A DNA stretch of 16,048 nucleotides from Candidatus Baldrarchaeum yapensis (GCA_016840465.1 JAEOSH010000051.1:1-16048); one strand, 5' to 3'. Counted from the first letter of the stretch, positions 1-6,777 are shown. The notes: generated from the letters alone by a model not told the origin. Translations and numbers: made by a program.

Positions 1-544
1 GGTGCGACGACGCGGAGGAGTTCGTTGTGGACGGGACCGCCGTTCCTGTGGGATATCTCGAGGAGAGGTTTGTGCGGGGGAGGGCTGTGCTTTCGAGACC
101 GACTGTCGACATAAAGTCAATCTACGACATAGGGTGGACATGTTCGCGTTTGCGCGGGCGATGCGGTCGCGGGACATCTCGGAGGCCATGGGTGTGCTTC
201 CGCGTGGTTCGACTCTCTACGCGGATGGCGAGTTTTTCGTGAGGGAGAACTGCGTGGAGGCGTTTCGGAGGGGCATTGACTTTCAGGTGAGGCCGCCACG
301 CGTGTTTTCGTGTCGTGTTCTTCGTCGGGCGGCCGAGGGTTTTTCGGCCCGGAGGTATCGCAGAAGGAAGAACGGAGAGCGTGGTGCGGCGGTGTTTGAC
401 AGGGTTCGGGAGATTCCGTACAGGGATCCTGAGAGTGTGGTATCGTTTGTTGTTTTCAGGGCGGTGGCGCACAACGTTAGGCGGATGCTGATGCTGGAGG
501 CGCTGGCCGGCCTCTTTGTGCGGATAGGTGGCGGGGGTGATTGA
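1..544 (+). pseudogene. C-terminal part of a DDE transposase, frame interrupted near position 130
   Basis: Positions 3 to about 130 read well in frame 3 (VVDGTAVPVGYLEERF..., with a candidate first catalytic Asp in the DGT motif). From about 130 the coding signal moves to frame 2 and runs to a TGA at 542-544. The frame-2 part has LYADGEFFV (candidate second Asp), a YxxRxxxE arrangement at RYRRRKNGE (candidate catalytic Glu) and a C-terminal VAHNVRR helix, all typical of IS4/IS5-superfamily transposases. The upstream part of frame 2 is Arg/Cys-rich and looks like out-of-frame translation, so joining the two frames is the better reading. The switch is a -1 shift and could occur at ATAGGG/GTGGAC near 130-138. 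It could be a decay mutation, a sequencing error or programmed frameshifting. The N-terminus lies outside the window. The DNA is much more GC-rich than the archaeal core to its right, which fits a mobile element. The exact IS family is not certain. Confidence 0.7.
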
Positions 545-585
545 GGTGCAGGGTTTGACAAAAGACAACCTTTTGGTGGGCTCAC

Positions 586-1308
586 TCATAACCTTAGTCT
601 TTTAAGTCTCTGGAGAAGGCTATTGGGAGAATCACTGATATGCAAAGCTATGGGTATACTTTTAGATTGAGCTGTTGCGATAACATGCTCATCGGGCACT
701 TTATTCGTATGTAAAACCACAAGCCCCGGCTTCTTCAAATCCTCGTCCAGTAATAGGAGTGGTGATCGTCCTGTACTCACATTAACTATTATCAGCGCCC
801 TCTTAGATGATACTTCAAACAGTTTACTTAGTGCGTTTTTCGGTAGCGTTAAGAGCCCGGTACCCTCAACTGCTATATAGCCATAAAGTAATTGCGATGA
901 ACTCTCCGAATCTGTGAGAAGTTCAGCACCCAGTGCTTTACAGATATCGTTAACGGTCGTTGGGGCGCTAAACTCTCTTATATCTAGGATTATATCTATG
1001 GGCACTTCCGCACCTGCCAATCTCTCAAAAGCTGTGGTTATTTCCCCGCCGTTCTCCTCATCTATCAGCAGGAGCGCCTCGACAAACCTCTTTATCATTC
1101 TCGTTCCTGGATACTTTCGTCGCCCACTTTCGTAGTCGCTTATTACTGATGGTGAAAGGCCCAGATAGTTTGCGAGTACTATCTGTGGAATGTGAAATAT
1201 CTCTCGCCATTTCTTTAACATCTTACTCGGGTCGTCCGATAACGCTATTTCACCTGCTATTCTCCGTGCGAGTTTTACCTTCGAATAATTATCAAATGCC
1301 ATGCCCAC
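586..1308 (-). CDS. XRE-type helix-turn-helix transcriptional regulator (archaeal)
   Basis: This 240-codon gene reads from a GTG at 1306-1308. An ATG two codons further in (1300-1302) is an equally plausible start, and no clear Shine-Dalgarno decides between them. Residues about 30-80 form a Cro/C1-type helix-turn-helix: KKWREIFHIPQ, then VLANYLGLSPSVISDYESGRR, with the recognition helix around SPSVISDYE. The C-terminal 150 residues have alternating beta/alpha character (for example ALIIVNVSTG, GLVVLHTNK) and probably form a ligand-sensing or dimerisation domain. I cannot name its ligand. The architecture resembles the predicted XRE regulators widespread in archaea (COG1709-like, from memory). 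The gene lies downstream of tRNA-Pro on the same strand but has its own TATA-like element. Its stop lies about 40 nt from the end of the flanking transposase frame, so an insertion landed just beyond its 3' end. Targets are unknown. Confidence 0.8.
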   Translation of the reverse strand: MGMAFDNYSKVKLARRIAGEIALSDDPSKMLKKWREIFHIPQIVLANYLGLSPSVISDYESGRRKYPGTRMIKRFVEALLLIDEENGGEITTAFERLAGAEVPIDIILDIREFSAPTTVNDICKALGAELLTDSESSSQLLYGYIAVEGTGLLTLPKNALSKLFEVSSKRALIIVNVSTGRSPLLLLDEDLKKPGLVVLHTNKVPDEHVIATAQSKSIPIALHISDSPNSLLQRLKRLRL

Positions 1309-1349
1309 TCACTGCAATTACCTTTAGAACGAGGAGATACCTGAAAAAG

Positions 1350-1358
1350 TTTATAAAG
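1350..1358 (-). promoter_or_regulatory. TATA-like element of the XRE regulator gene
   Basis: The - strand reads CTTTATAAA here, about 45 nt upstream of the GTG/ATG start codons. An archaeal start site about 25 nt downstream would give a leader of roughly 20-30 nt. The element sits in the short gap after tRNA-Pro, so the regulator can be transcribed independently of the tRNA. Confidence 0.45.
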
Positions 1359-1413
1359 AATTTCTCGACAAGTGCCGAAGATTTGGTGGGGCCGCCGGGA
1401 TTTGAACCCGGGA

Positions 1414-1441
1414 GTCGGCCCGAGGGTAAGAAACCCTCGGC
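1414..1441 (-). other. Intron 2 of tRNA-Pro (28 nt, in the variable loop)
   Basis: The inner hairpin CCGAGGG-TTTCTTA-CCCTCGG is perfect. A central helix CGGT/GCCG (one U-G pair) and bulges GGG and ACT place the cuts so that the exons join as TGG + TC, a normal five-base variable loop directly before the T-stem. The exon-side third helix is weak, so this is a relaxed BHB. Confidence 0.75.
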
Positions 1442-1453
1442 CCACCGGCGCCC

Positions 1454-1471
1454 TTGACCGGTGTTATACCT
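1454..1471 (-). other. Intron 1 of tRNA-Pro (18 nt, inside the anticodon)
   Basis: BHB fold on the - strand: exon helix GCC/GGC, four-base-pair central helix GGCC/GGTC (one G-U), 5' bulge TCA, 3' bulge AAG, and inner hairpin GGT-ATAAC-ACC. Cutting after the second nucleotide of each bulge gives an intron from 1471 to 1454, with anticodon base C34 at 1472 and G35-G36 at 1453-1452. A one-base register change would give anticodon CAG, which does not fit the tRNA-Pro body. Confidence 0.75.
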
Positions 1472-1534
1472 GAGGCCGGCATCATACCAAGCTAGACCAC
1501 GGCCCCAACTCATTTAAAGTTCTGGTAGTCAAGT

Positions 1535-1544
1535 GTTTAAATAA
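1535..1544 (-). promoter_or_regulatory. TATA box of tRNA-Pro
   Basis: The - strand reads TTATTTAAAC, about 30 nt upstream of the mature 5' end at 1506. This is the right spacing for an archaeal TATA box with a start site near 1514 and a leader of a few nucleotides. Confidence 0.5.
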
Positions 1545-1941
1545 TTTTCTTCCGATGATGGAGAAGGTGTAAGTTTGGTTAGGTATTTGGAGTTCTTACT
1601 AGAATAAACACTTTATTGCACTTTTGGGCGAACAAGACGAATTATTAAGTGTCAAGTAAGTATTTGCACTGTAGTGGCATGTAAAAACGTCAAAAGATTA
1701 TTCATCAGAATATGATACGATCAGAACTCGTAAAAAGGGTAATTTGAGTGTCAACTGCTGGTTACGATGCCATATCTGCATGTTTCAAGTGTATGTCAAC
1801 GTGTTCCATAGGTCATCTTGAAACCTTGTTTTTGAACGTAGATTTCAAGCAATTGTATCATTAAATCGTATCAAGATACGTGGCTCCGCATAATCATGAT
1901 ACCTGATACGCGCTACAACAATTTCTCGTAACCTTCAGAAA

Positions 1942-1953
1942 AAGTAATAAACT
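1942..1953 (+). promoter_or_regulatory. Probable TATA element of tRNA-Gly
   Basis: An A/T-rich AAGTAATAAACT lies about 35-45 nt upstream of the mature tRNA-Gly 5' end. It is spaced for a start around 1973 and a short 5' leader. The match to the archaeal TATA consensus is only fair. Confidence 0.35.
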
Positions 1954-1985
1954 CTGTCACTTATCTATTGTAACTTGAGCCCAGT

Positions 1986-2063
1986 GCGGCCGTCGTCTAG
2001 TCTGGTCTAGGACACCGGCCTCCCGAGCCGGTTACCCGGGTTCAAATCCCGGCGGCCGCACCA
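1986..2063 (+). tRNA. tRNA-Gly(CCC), intronless, CCA encoded
   Basis: Acceptor GCGGCCG (1986-1992) pairs with CGGCCGC (2053-2059), then discriminator A at 2060 and CCA at 2061-2063. Anticodon stem CCGGC (2015-2019) pairs with GCCGG (2027-2031), enclosing the loop C-U-CCC-G-A with anticodon CCC at 2022-2024. The T-arm is CCGGG-TTCAAAT-CCCGG. No intron is needed for a normal cloverleaf. The T-arm and much of the acceptor stem match those of the neighbouring tRNA-Pro. Confidence 0.93.
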
Positions 2064-2065
2064 AC

Positions 2066-2075
2066 CCATTTATGA
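2066..2075 (+). promoter_or_regulatory. Possible TATA element for the EF-2 family gene
   Basis: CCATTTATGA follows directly after tRNA-Gly and lies about 60 nt upstream of the ATG at 2135, with a predicted start near 2096. The motif is weak. Read-through from the tRNA promoter is the alternative. Confidence 0.25.
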
Positions 2076-2134
2076 AACTCCTTCTATTCTGTGAGCGAGG
2101 ATAGTAGTCACTTTGTTGTCTCGTGGTGCTGGAC

Positions 2135-4321
2135 ATGTCTTCTTATGCGAAGAAGGTAAGGGAAATTGCAAGCCTGATGAAGCACAAAGAGAGAATAAGA
2201 AATATCGGCATAATAGCGCATATTGACCATGGAAAAACAACACTAACAGACATGTTGCTTGCAGCCGCAGGATTGCTATCGCCAGAACTAGCGGGTGAAG
2301 TAAGAGCTCTTGATTACTTAGAAGAAGAGCAGAAGAGAGGAATAACCATAAAGACGGCAAATGTTTCGCTAGTTTATTCGTATAAGGGTGACAAGTACCT
2401 AATAAATTTAATAGACACGCCTGGGCATGTGGATTTTTCCGGAAAAGTCATGCGGGCTCTTCGCGCAATAGACGGCGCCATTGTTGTTGTAGACGCCGTA
2501 GAGGGAGTAATGGTACAAACAGAAATCGTTACACGGCAGGCACTGATAGAAAGGGTGAAACCCATACTTTTCATTAATAAACTTGATCGCTTGATAAGGG
2601 AACTGAAGTTACCGCCTGATAAGATGAGAAAGAGACTTGAGAAGATCATAAGAGATTTTAATTCTTTGATAAGCATGTACGGTGAGCATCCGTATCGTGA
2701 GAAATGGAGAGTTAGCGTACCCGATGGAAGCGTAGTGTTTGGTAGCGCCCTTCATAAGTGGGGTTTTACTGCCGAGATCCTAGAAAGAAAAGGACTAAAA
2801 GTCGGTGACATAATAGAGTTTTATAACAAAGACGAATTAAATGAACTACAGAAATTGTTACCTGTTCACGAAGCAGTACTCGACGCAGTAATAAAGAATC
2901 TTCCCGACCCCATTTCTGCACAGTCTTATAGAATTCCAAAGATATGGCCTGGAAATCTAAATTCCGAAATTGGACATGCACTTTTGAATTGTGATGAAAA
3001 CGGACCAACGGTAATTTGTGTTACGAAAATACTGGTTGATCCTCACGCTGGAAACATAGTTGTCGGTAGAGTTTTCTCTGGTGAAGTTCACGAAGGAGAT
3101 CCCCTATATGCAATTGTAGCTGGAGAGAAAGCACGAGCATATAAGGTCTCGTTATTCATGGGTCCACATCGGTATCAGATTTCCTCGGTACCCGCTGGTA
3201 ATATAGTTGCATTTGGAGGATTTAATGAGGTAAAGGTTGGAGATACAATTGTTGAGGAGAAGTTTAAGGACTTTTGTATCCCATTTGAGACAATAAAGTA
3301 TCTTGTCGAGCCCGTGGTTACGGTCTCATTAGAGCCGGAGAGAACCGCACAACTGGAAAAAATGTTACATATATTAAAGGAATTGGAGTTTCAAGATCCA
3401 AACCTATCAATTAAAATAAATGAAGAGACCGGAGAGTGCCTATTGTCAGGATTAGGGGAACTTCACTTGGAAATAACAATAAAAGAGTTGGAAAAACAAT
3501 GTATCAGCGTAATGGTATCACCACCCATCGTATCGTTCAGAGAAAGCGTAAAGAGAGTTGGTTCGGAGGTTGTTGAGCAGAGTAGTAATTTGAAGAACGA
3601 AATAAAGGTTCGTGCGCGTCCTCTTAGTGAAGACTGCATAAGACTGCTTTCTGAGCATGTAATTCCTAAACTTTCGCGAAAAAGGAGCAAAGAAGGAAAG
3701 TTTGTCGTGTCTAGGCGAGTATTTGAAGTGTGTCAGTTGAGTGGAAAAATATGGGCCATAACTCACCATCCAAACATTCTGGTGTCTCATATACCAGAAA
3801 CTAAAGAAATTTTATCGGTTAAAGATCAAATCATAGAGGCGTTTGAGGATGTTTGTAAATCTGGGCCTTTGTGCGGGGAAACTCTGAGGGGGGTTCTTCT
3901 TGAGATACTAGACTTAAAAGTTAGTAGGGATCCTTCAGAAAGGGATCCCCTGCAAATAATTCCAATGGCATACAAGGCATTCATTAAGTCACTCAAGCAA
4001 GCCGATCTAACATTATTAGAGCCAATTTACCGGATACAAATAACCGCACCACAGGATGTGATCGGTAAGGTGCTGAATTTGCTAAATCAGCGAAAAGGAG
4101 ATGTCGAAAGACTTGAAAGCGACCCATCATCCCCATTAATAATTTTAACTGGATATATCCCTGTCAGGACAAGCTTTGGTTTATCGACTGAACTTAGATC
4201 GAGAAGTTCAGGTCGTGCTTTTCTTCAAATGTCATTCTCTCACTGGGCGGAGGTCCCATCGGAATCAAGAGAACAAATAATAAGGGAGTTAAGAGCGCGG
4301 AGAGGAGAATTGTATGAATGA
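2135..4321 (+). CDS. Elongation factor 2 family GTPase lacking the diphthamide histidine
   Basis: EF-2 drives GTP-dependent translocation on the ribosome. The chosen start is ATG 2135 (728 aa), because GGTG lies six nt upstream. An in-frame GTG at 2123 would add four residues. G motifs (ATG numbering) are complete: P-loop AHIDHGKTT 28-36, RGITI 68-72, DTPGH 94-98, NKLD 148-151 and SAL near 209. Domain II (GEVHEGDPL), domain III (SGLGELHLE), domain IV (GPLCGETLRGV) and domain V (EPIYRIQI) follow in the usual order and length. In the domain IV tip loop, where archaeal EF-2 normally has HEDAIHRG followed by QVIPA, this protein has SRDPSERDPLQIIPM. The diphthamide histidine aligns with Glu602 (codon 3938-3940). 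The gene is AT-richer than its EF-1alpha neighbour and stands alone on the + strand, outside the ribosomal cluster. It may be an aEF-2 paralog or the only EF-2 of a lineage without diphthamide, so no symbol is given. Confidence 0.93.
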   Translation: MSSYAKKVREIASLMKHKERIRNIGIIAHIDHGKTTLTDMLLAAAGLLSPELAGEVRALDYLEEEQKRGITIKTANVSLVYSYKGDKYLINLIDTPGHVDFSGKVMRALRAIDGAIVVVDAVEGVMVQTEIVTRQALIERVKPILFINKLDRLIRELKLPPDKMRKRLEKIIRDFNSLISMYGEHPYREKWRVSVPDGSVVFGSALHKWGFTAEILERKGLKVGDIIEFYNKDELNELQKLLPVHEAVLDAVIKNLPDPISAQSYRIPKIWPGNLNSEIGHALLNCDENGPTVICVTKILVDPHAGNIVVGRVFSGEVHEGDPLYAIVAGEKARAYKVSLFMGPHRYQISSVPAGNIVAFGGFNEVKVGDTIVEEKFKDFCIPFETIKYLVEPVVTVSLEPERTAQLEKMLHILKELEFQDPNLSIKINEETGECLLSGLGELHLEITIKELEKQCISVMVSPPIVSFRESVKRVGSEVVEQSSNLKNEIKVRARPLSEDCIRLLSEHVIPKLSRKRSKEGKFVVSRRVFEVCQLSGKIWAITHHPNILVSHIPETKEILSVKDQIIEAFEDVCKSGPLCGETLRGVLLEILDLKVSRDPSERDPLQIIPMAYKAFIKSLKQADLTLLEPIYRIQITAPQDVIGKVLNLLNQRKGDVERLESDPSSPLIILTGYIPVRTSFGLSTELRSRSSGRAFLQMSFSHWAEVPSESREQIIRELRARRGELYE

Positions 4322-4361
4322 AATGCTAATTATTATATCACGTCAAGAGGGGTAAATGTCA

Positions 4362-4409
4362 GGGACAAAAATTAAAATACCAGAAAATGCTACTTTAAAT
4401 CAAAAATTG
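4362..4409 (-). terminator. T-rich stretches after rps10
   Basis: Read on the - strand, the region downstream of the rps10 stop contains two T-runs (near 4397-4409 and 4366-4377). This agrees with archaeal oligo-T termination of the cluster before it meets the convergent EF-2 gene. No hairpin is evident. Confidence 0.3.
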
Positions 4410-4464
4410 CAATATCTAGCGTGGAAATCGAAACCAAATAATACTCTCAGCAGATTTCACGTTG

Positions 4465-4767
4465 TTATAATTCTATTTCCACGAAGACCTCCGGTGGAAT
4501 CTTTATACGCATTATTTGTCGTAGCGTTCTTTCTTCCGCGTCTATTATTATCAGTCTTTTATGAATTCTCAGAGAGTAATGATCCCATGTTTTTGAACCC
4601 TCGCCACAGGGAGATCTGCGTACTGGCACCTTGAGTTTTCTAGTTGGCAAAGGAATAGGTCCCGAAATGGAAACGCCGGTTCGTTTGGCTATCGAAACTA
4701 TTTGACTTGCAACTTGTTCGAGTTGCCGTGGGTCTGTGGATGTTAACCGGATTCTCGCTTTAGACAT
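4465..4767 (-). CDS. rps10: 30S ribosomal protein uS10
   Basis: At 100 aa this is a normal length for archaeal uS10, a head-domain protein of the small subunit near the 3' domain of 16S rRNA. Diagnostic stretches are [11 protein letters not shown] near the start, the loop [20 protein letters not shown] (about 36-55), [14 protein letters not shown] (about 60-73) and the C-terminal [16 protein letters not shown] lies about eight nt upstream of the ATG. It follows EF-1alpha by about 34 nt on the same strand, the widely conserved tuf-rps10 pair of archaea, and is the last gene of the cluster, convergent with the EF-2 family gene. Confidence 0.96.
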   Translation of the reverse strand: MSKARIRLTSTDPRQLEQVASQIVSIAKRTGVSISGPIPLPTRKLKVPVRRSPCGEGSKTWDHYSLRIHKRLIIIDAEERTLRQIMRIKIPPEVFVEIEL

Positions 4768-4801
4768 CAGTTATTACCTCAAAAAATTGTTGATTGAGGG
4801 T

Positions 4802-6103
4802 TTATTTCGCTGGCGTGACCTCTTGTACTATTCCGACGGCGACCGTTCTACCCATGTCTCTAATAGCGAAGCGTCCGAGAGGCTTTATTTCCTCATACTT
4901 CTCGAGCACTATCGGTTTCAGTGGAACGAATTTCACTATCGCGGCTTCTCCCTGCTTTATTATCGATGGATTCTCTTGTACCACCTGACCTGTTCTGGGA
5001 TCCAGTTTTGCTATCAACTGCTCAAACCTCACTGGTGTGTGCGCGGTGTGTGCATGAAGGACCGGGGTGTAACCAGCCGCTATTGCCGTGGGATGCCATA
5101 CGACGAATATTCTTCCTATGAATTCTTTCACAACCGTCGGGGGATTTGTTGGATGTCCTGCGACATCTCCTCTTCTGATGTCCTTTCTTGACACTCCCTT
5201 TACGTTAAATCCTATGTTATCGCCAGGTTCTGCCTGTGAGATTCTCTCATGGTGCATCTCGATGGACTTCACTTCTCCCTTTATCCCTGGGGGCTCGAAT
5301 ATTACAGTATCGCCCTCCTTAAGAACTCCGGTCTCAACTCTACCAACGGGAACTGTTCCAACACCGGTTATCGAGTAGACGTCTTGGATAGGAATTCTAA
5401 GCGGCTTGTCTATGGGCTTCGGTGGCACTTCGAATGTGTCGAGAGCCTCCACGAGTGTTGGTCCATCGTACCATGGCATCTTATCGCTCTTTGTGACAAT
5501 ATTGTCACCTGTCCATGCGGAGACGGGAACGAATGGCACCTTCTCCAGTCGATAACCTATTGTTTTAAGCAGAGCTGAAACTTCCTTCTTTATCTCCTCG
5601 TATCTTTCCTTGCTCCAGTTCACTGATGGGTCGTCCATCTTGTTCACTGCTACGACTATCTGATCAACACCGAGGGTCTTAGCAAGATAAGCATGTTCTC
5701 TTGTCTGCCCACCTGGTCCAATTCCCGCCTCGAATTCTCCCTTCTTGGCGGATACTACAAGCAGTGCACAGTCTGCCTGGCTGGCACCTGTAATCATGTT
5801 CTTTATGAAGTCTCTATGTCCTGGGGCGTCTATTATCGTGAAGTAGTACTTTCTGGTCTCGAATCTCCAGAACGATAGGTCTATCGTTAGTCCTCTTTCC
5901 CTTTCTTCCTTAAGTTTGTCCATTATCCATGCGAACTTGAAACTCTCCTTACCTAGTGCTCTTGCCTCTTCTTCGAATTTTCTTAGTGTTCTCTCATCCA
6001 CGTATCCAGTAAGGAATAATAGGTGCCCCATTAGGGTCGATTTCCCGTGATCGACGTGCCCGATGACTACAAGGTTCAGATGAGGCTTCTTCTCAGAGGC
6101 CAT
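4802..6103 (-). CDS. tuf: Translation elongation factor EF-1alpha (aEF1A)
   Basis: This GTPase delivers aminoacyl-tRNA to the ribosomal A site. The chosen start is the ATG at 6101-6103 (433 aa, [10 protein letters not shown]), because GGAGG at 6111-6115 lies seven nt upstream. The earlier in-frame ATG at 6107-6109 is only one nt from that site. The G domain has GHVDHGKST (about 15-23), [28 protein letters not shown] and the SAWTGDN G5 loop. Domains II and III follow, with [11 protein letters not shown] and the C-terminal [15 protein letters not shown]. Nothing is truncated. It sits between rps12 and rps10 with rps7 absent, and has its own likely TATA box. The gene symbol follows common archaeal usage. 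Confidence 0.97.
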   Translation of the reverse strand: MASEKKPHLNLVVIGHVDHGKSTLMGHLLFLTGYVDERTLRKFEEEARALGKESFKFAWIMDKLKEERERGLTIDLSFWRFETRKYYFTIIDAPGHRDFIKNMITGASQADCALLVVSAKKGEFEAGIGPGGQTREHAYLAKTLGVDQIVVAVNKMDDPSVNWSKERYEEIKKEVSALLKTIGYRLEKVPFVPVSAWTGDNIVTKSDKMPWYDGPTLVEALDTFEVPPKPIDKPLRIPIQDVYSITGVGTVPVGRVETGVLKEGDTVIFEPPGIKGEVKSIEMHHERISQAEPGDNIGFNVKGVSRKDIRRGDVAGHPTNPPTVVKEFIGRIFVVWHPTAIAAGYTPVLHAHTAHTPVRFEQLIAKLDPRTGQVVQENPSIIKQGEAAIVKFVPLKPIVLEKYEEIKPLGRFAIRDMGRTVAVGIVQEVTPAK

Positions 6104-6180
6104 CGCCATCCCTCCGAAGATGTTACTGTTATGGTGTGTACCAAAATGGTTGAGAGGCTTAGAATACGAATCATCAAAGG

Positions 6181-6190
6181 GAATATAAAT
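6181..6190 (-). promoter_or_regulatory. TATA box upstream of EF-1alpha
   Basis: The - strand reads ATTTATATTC in the 121-nt gap between rps12 and tuf. A start about 25 nt downstream (near 6160) would give a leader of roughly 55 nt, so tuf-rps10 can be expressed separately from rps12. Confidence 0.45.
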
Positions 6191-6224
6191 TCTTACATTG
6201 GGTGTCTACATCGGTGGTTCGCAA

Positions 6225-6668
6225 TTATCTAAGGGGTTTTTCCTTCTTACCCTCCAAAAGGGCCTCAAGCGAGACGCCGTTAACTTTAACAACCTTATAC
6301 TTAACTCCTGGGAGGTCTCCATAACTTCTTCCTTTTCGTCCGCCAATGCCCTCTATTATGACCTCATCATGCTCATCTATGAAGAGCAATCCACCGTCGC
6401 CTGGCACAAATGCCGTGACCTGCTTCCCGTTCTTCACAAGTTGCACTCTAACGCACTTTCTTAATGCGCTGTTCGGCTGGCGAGCCTCTATACCTACCTT
6501 CTCTATAACTATGCCCCTAGCTTGAGGAGCTCCCTCAAGCGGATCGGTTTTTATTCTAAGTCCAAGCATTCGGCGTTTATAATAGTAATCCTTCCACCGG
6601 AATTTCTTTCTCTTCATTATTAGTTTTCTAGCCGCAAATTCTCCGACAGGCGATTTTGAACCGGGCAT
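6225..6668 (-). CDS. rps12: 30S ribosomal protein uS12
   Basis: This is a decoding-centre protein of the small subunit. At 147 aa it has the usual archaeal/eukaryotic (S23-like) length. Diagnostic stretches are [16 protein letters not shown] (44-59), the decoding loop [15 protein letters not shown] (63-77), the second loop FVPGDGG (87-93), [11 protein letters not shown] (100-110) and the basic C-terminus GKKEKP. The GAGGT about eight to ten nt upstream supports this ATG. In most archaea rps7 follows rps12 directly; here the next gene is EF-1alpha. Confidence 0.97.
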   Translation of the reverse strand: MPGSKSPVGEFAARKLIMKRKKFRWKDYYYKRRMLGLRIKTDPLEGAPQARGIVIEKVGIEARQPNSALRKCVRVQLVKNGKQVTAFVPGDGGLLFIDEHDEVIIEGIGGRKGRSYGDLPGVKYKVVKVNGVSLEALLEGKKEKPLR

Positions 6669-6765
6669 TATTCATTACCTCGATCATACTTTTGGAGGAA
6701 ACATCATTAACGCATACGGGTGATTATCCTGAATGATTTCGGTATAGTACATAACACGACTTAGG

Positions 6766-6777
6766 GAATTTAAAGGT
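6766..6777 (-). promoter_or_regulatory. Likely TATA element upstream of rps12
   Basis: The - strand reads ACCTTTAAATTC, a good archaeal TATA with an adjacent purine/pyrimidine BRE-like context. It lies within the 279-nt gap (6669-6947) between nusA and rps12. The predicted start is near 6743, giving a leader of about 75 nt. I see no gene or clear RNA in the rest of that gap. Confidence 0.4.

Larger units (their letters stand above)
1384..1506 (-). tRNA. tRNA-Pro(CGG) with two introns, CCA encoded
   Basis: The acceptor stem GGGGCCG (1506-1500) pairs with CGGCCCC (1394-1388), followed by discriminator A and an encoded CCA (1386-1384). The T-arm CCGGG-TTCAAAT-CCCGG lies at 1411-1395. Anticodon stem CCGGC (1479-1475) pairs with GCCGG (1449-1445). 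Two insertions fold as bulge-helix-bulge motifs. Cleavage after the second bulge nucleotide removes 18 nt (1454-1471) and 28 nt (1414-1441). The spliced loop is C-U-CGG-G-C, giving anticodon CGG with G37, and a 5-nt variable loop UGGUC before the T-stem. The mature tRNA is 77 nt including CCA. The D-arm (GTGGTCTAG...GGTATGAT) resembles tRNA-Pro. Unspliced, the gene looks like a class II tRNA-Leu(CAG), an interpretation rejected because its variable arm would be 33 nt and the acceptor/D-arm bases are those of Pro. Confidence 0.88.
1507..1985. other. Intergenic stretch between two divergent tRNA genes
   Basis: No credible protein gene is present; all frames are short and A/T-rich. The left end holds the tRNA-Pro promoter and the right end a likely tRNA-Gly promoter. 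The middle (1713-1909) has several short inverted motifs: TGAT-ACG-ATCA at 1713-1723, CTTGAAA at 1817-1823 pairing with TTTCAAG at 1843-1849, and CGTATC-AA-GATACG at 1867-1880. Five GATAC/GTATC pentamers fall within 1855-1909. Function unknown. Confidence 0.6.

Noticed and set aside
2-120. Frame-2 reading of the left end as part of a single 180-aa protein
   Set aside because: The first 40 residues are Arg/Cys-rich and non-protein-like. Frame 3 gives a sensible transposase segment for the same bases, so the frame changes near 130.
545-585. Terminal inverted repeats shared by the left and right transposase elements
   Set aside because: Only a short AAAGGTT match was found between the two presumed element ends; too little to claim one element or a pair of repeats.
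1149-1457. 102-aa + strand frame
   Set aside because: It lies antisense to the XRE gene and across the tRNA-Pro gene. It is a shadow without its own signals.
1384-1506. Class II tRNA-Leu(CAG) with one intron and a giant variable arm
   Set aside because: The variable arm would be 33 nt, about twice the usual archaeal length. Treating its hairpin as a second BHB intron restores a normal tRNA-Pro with matching acceptor and D-arm.
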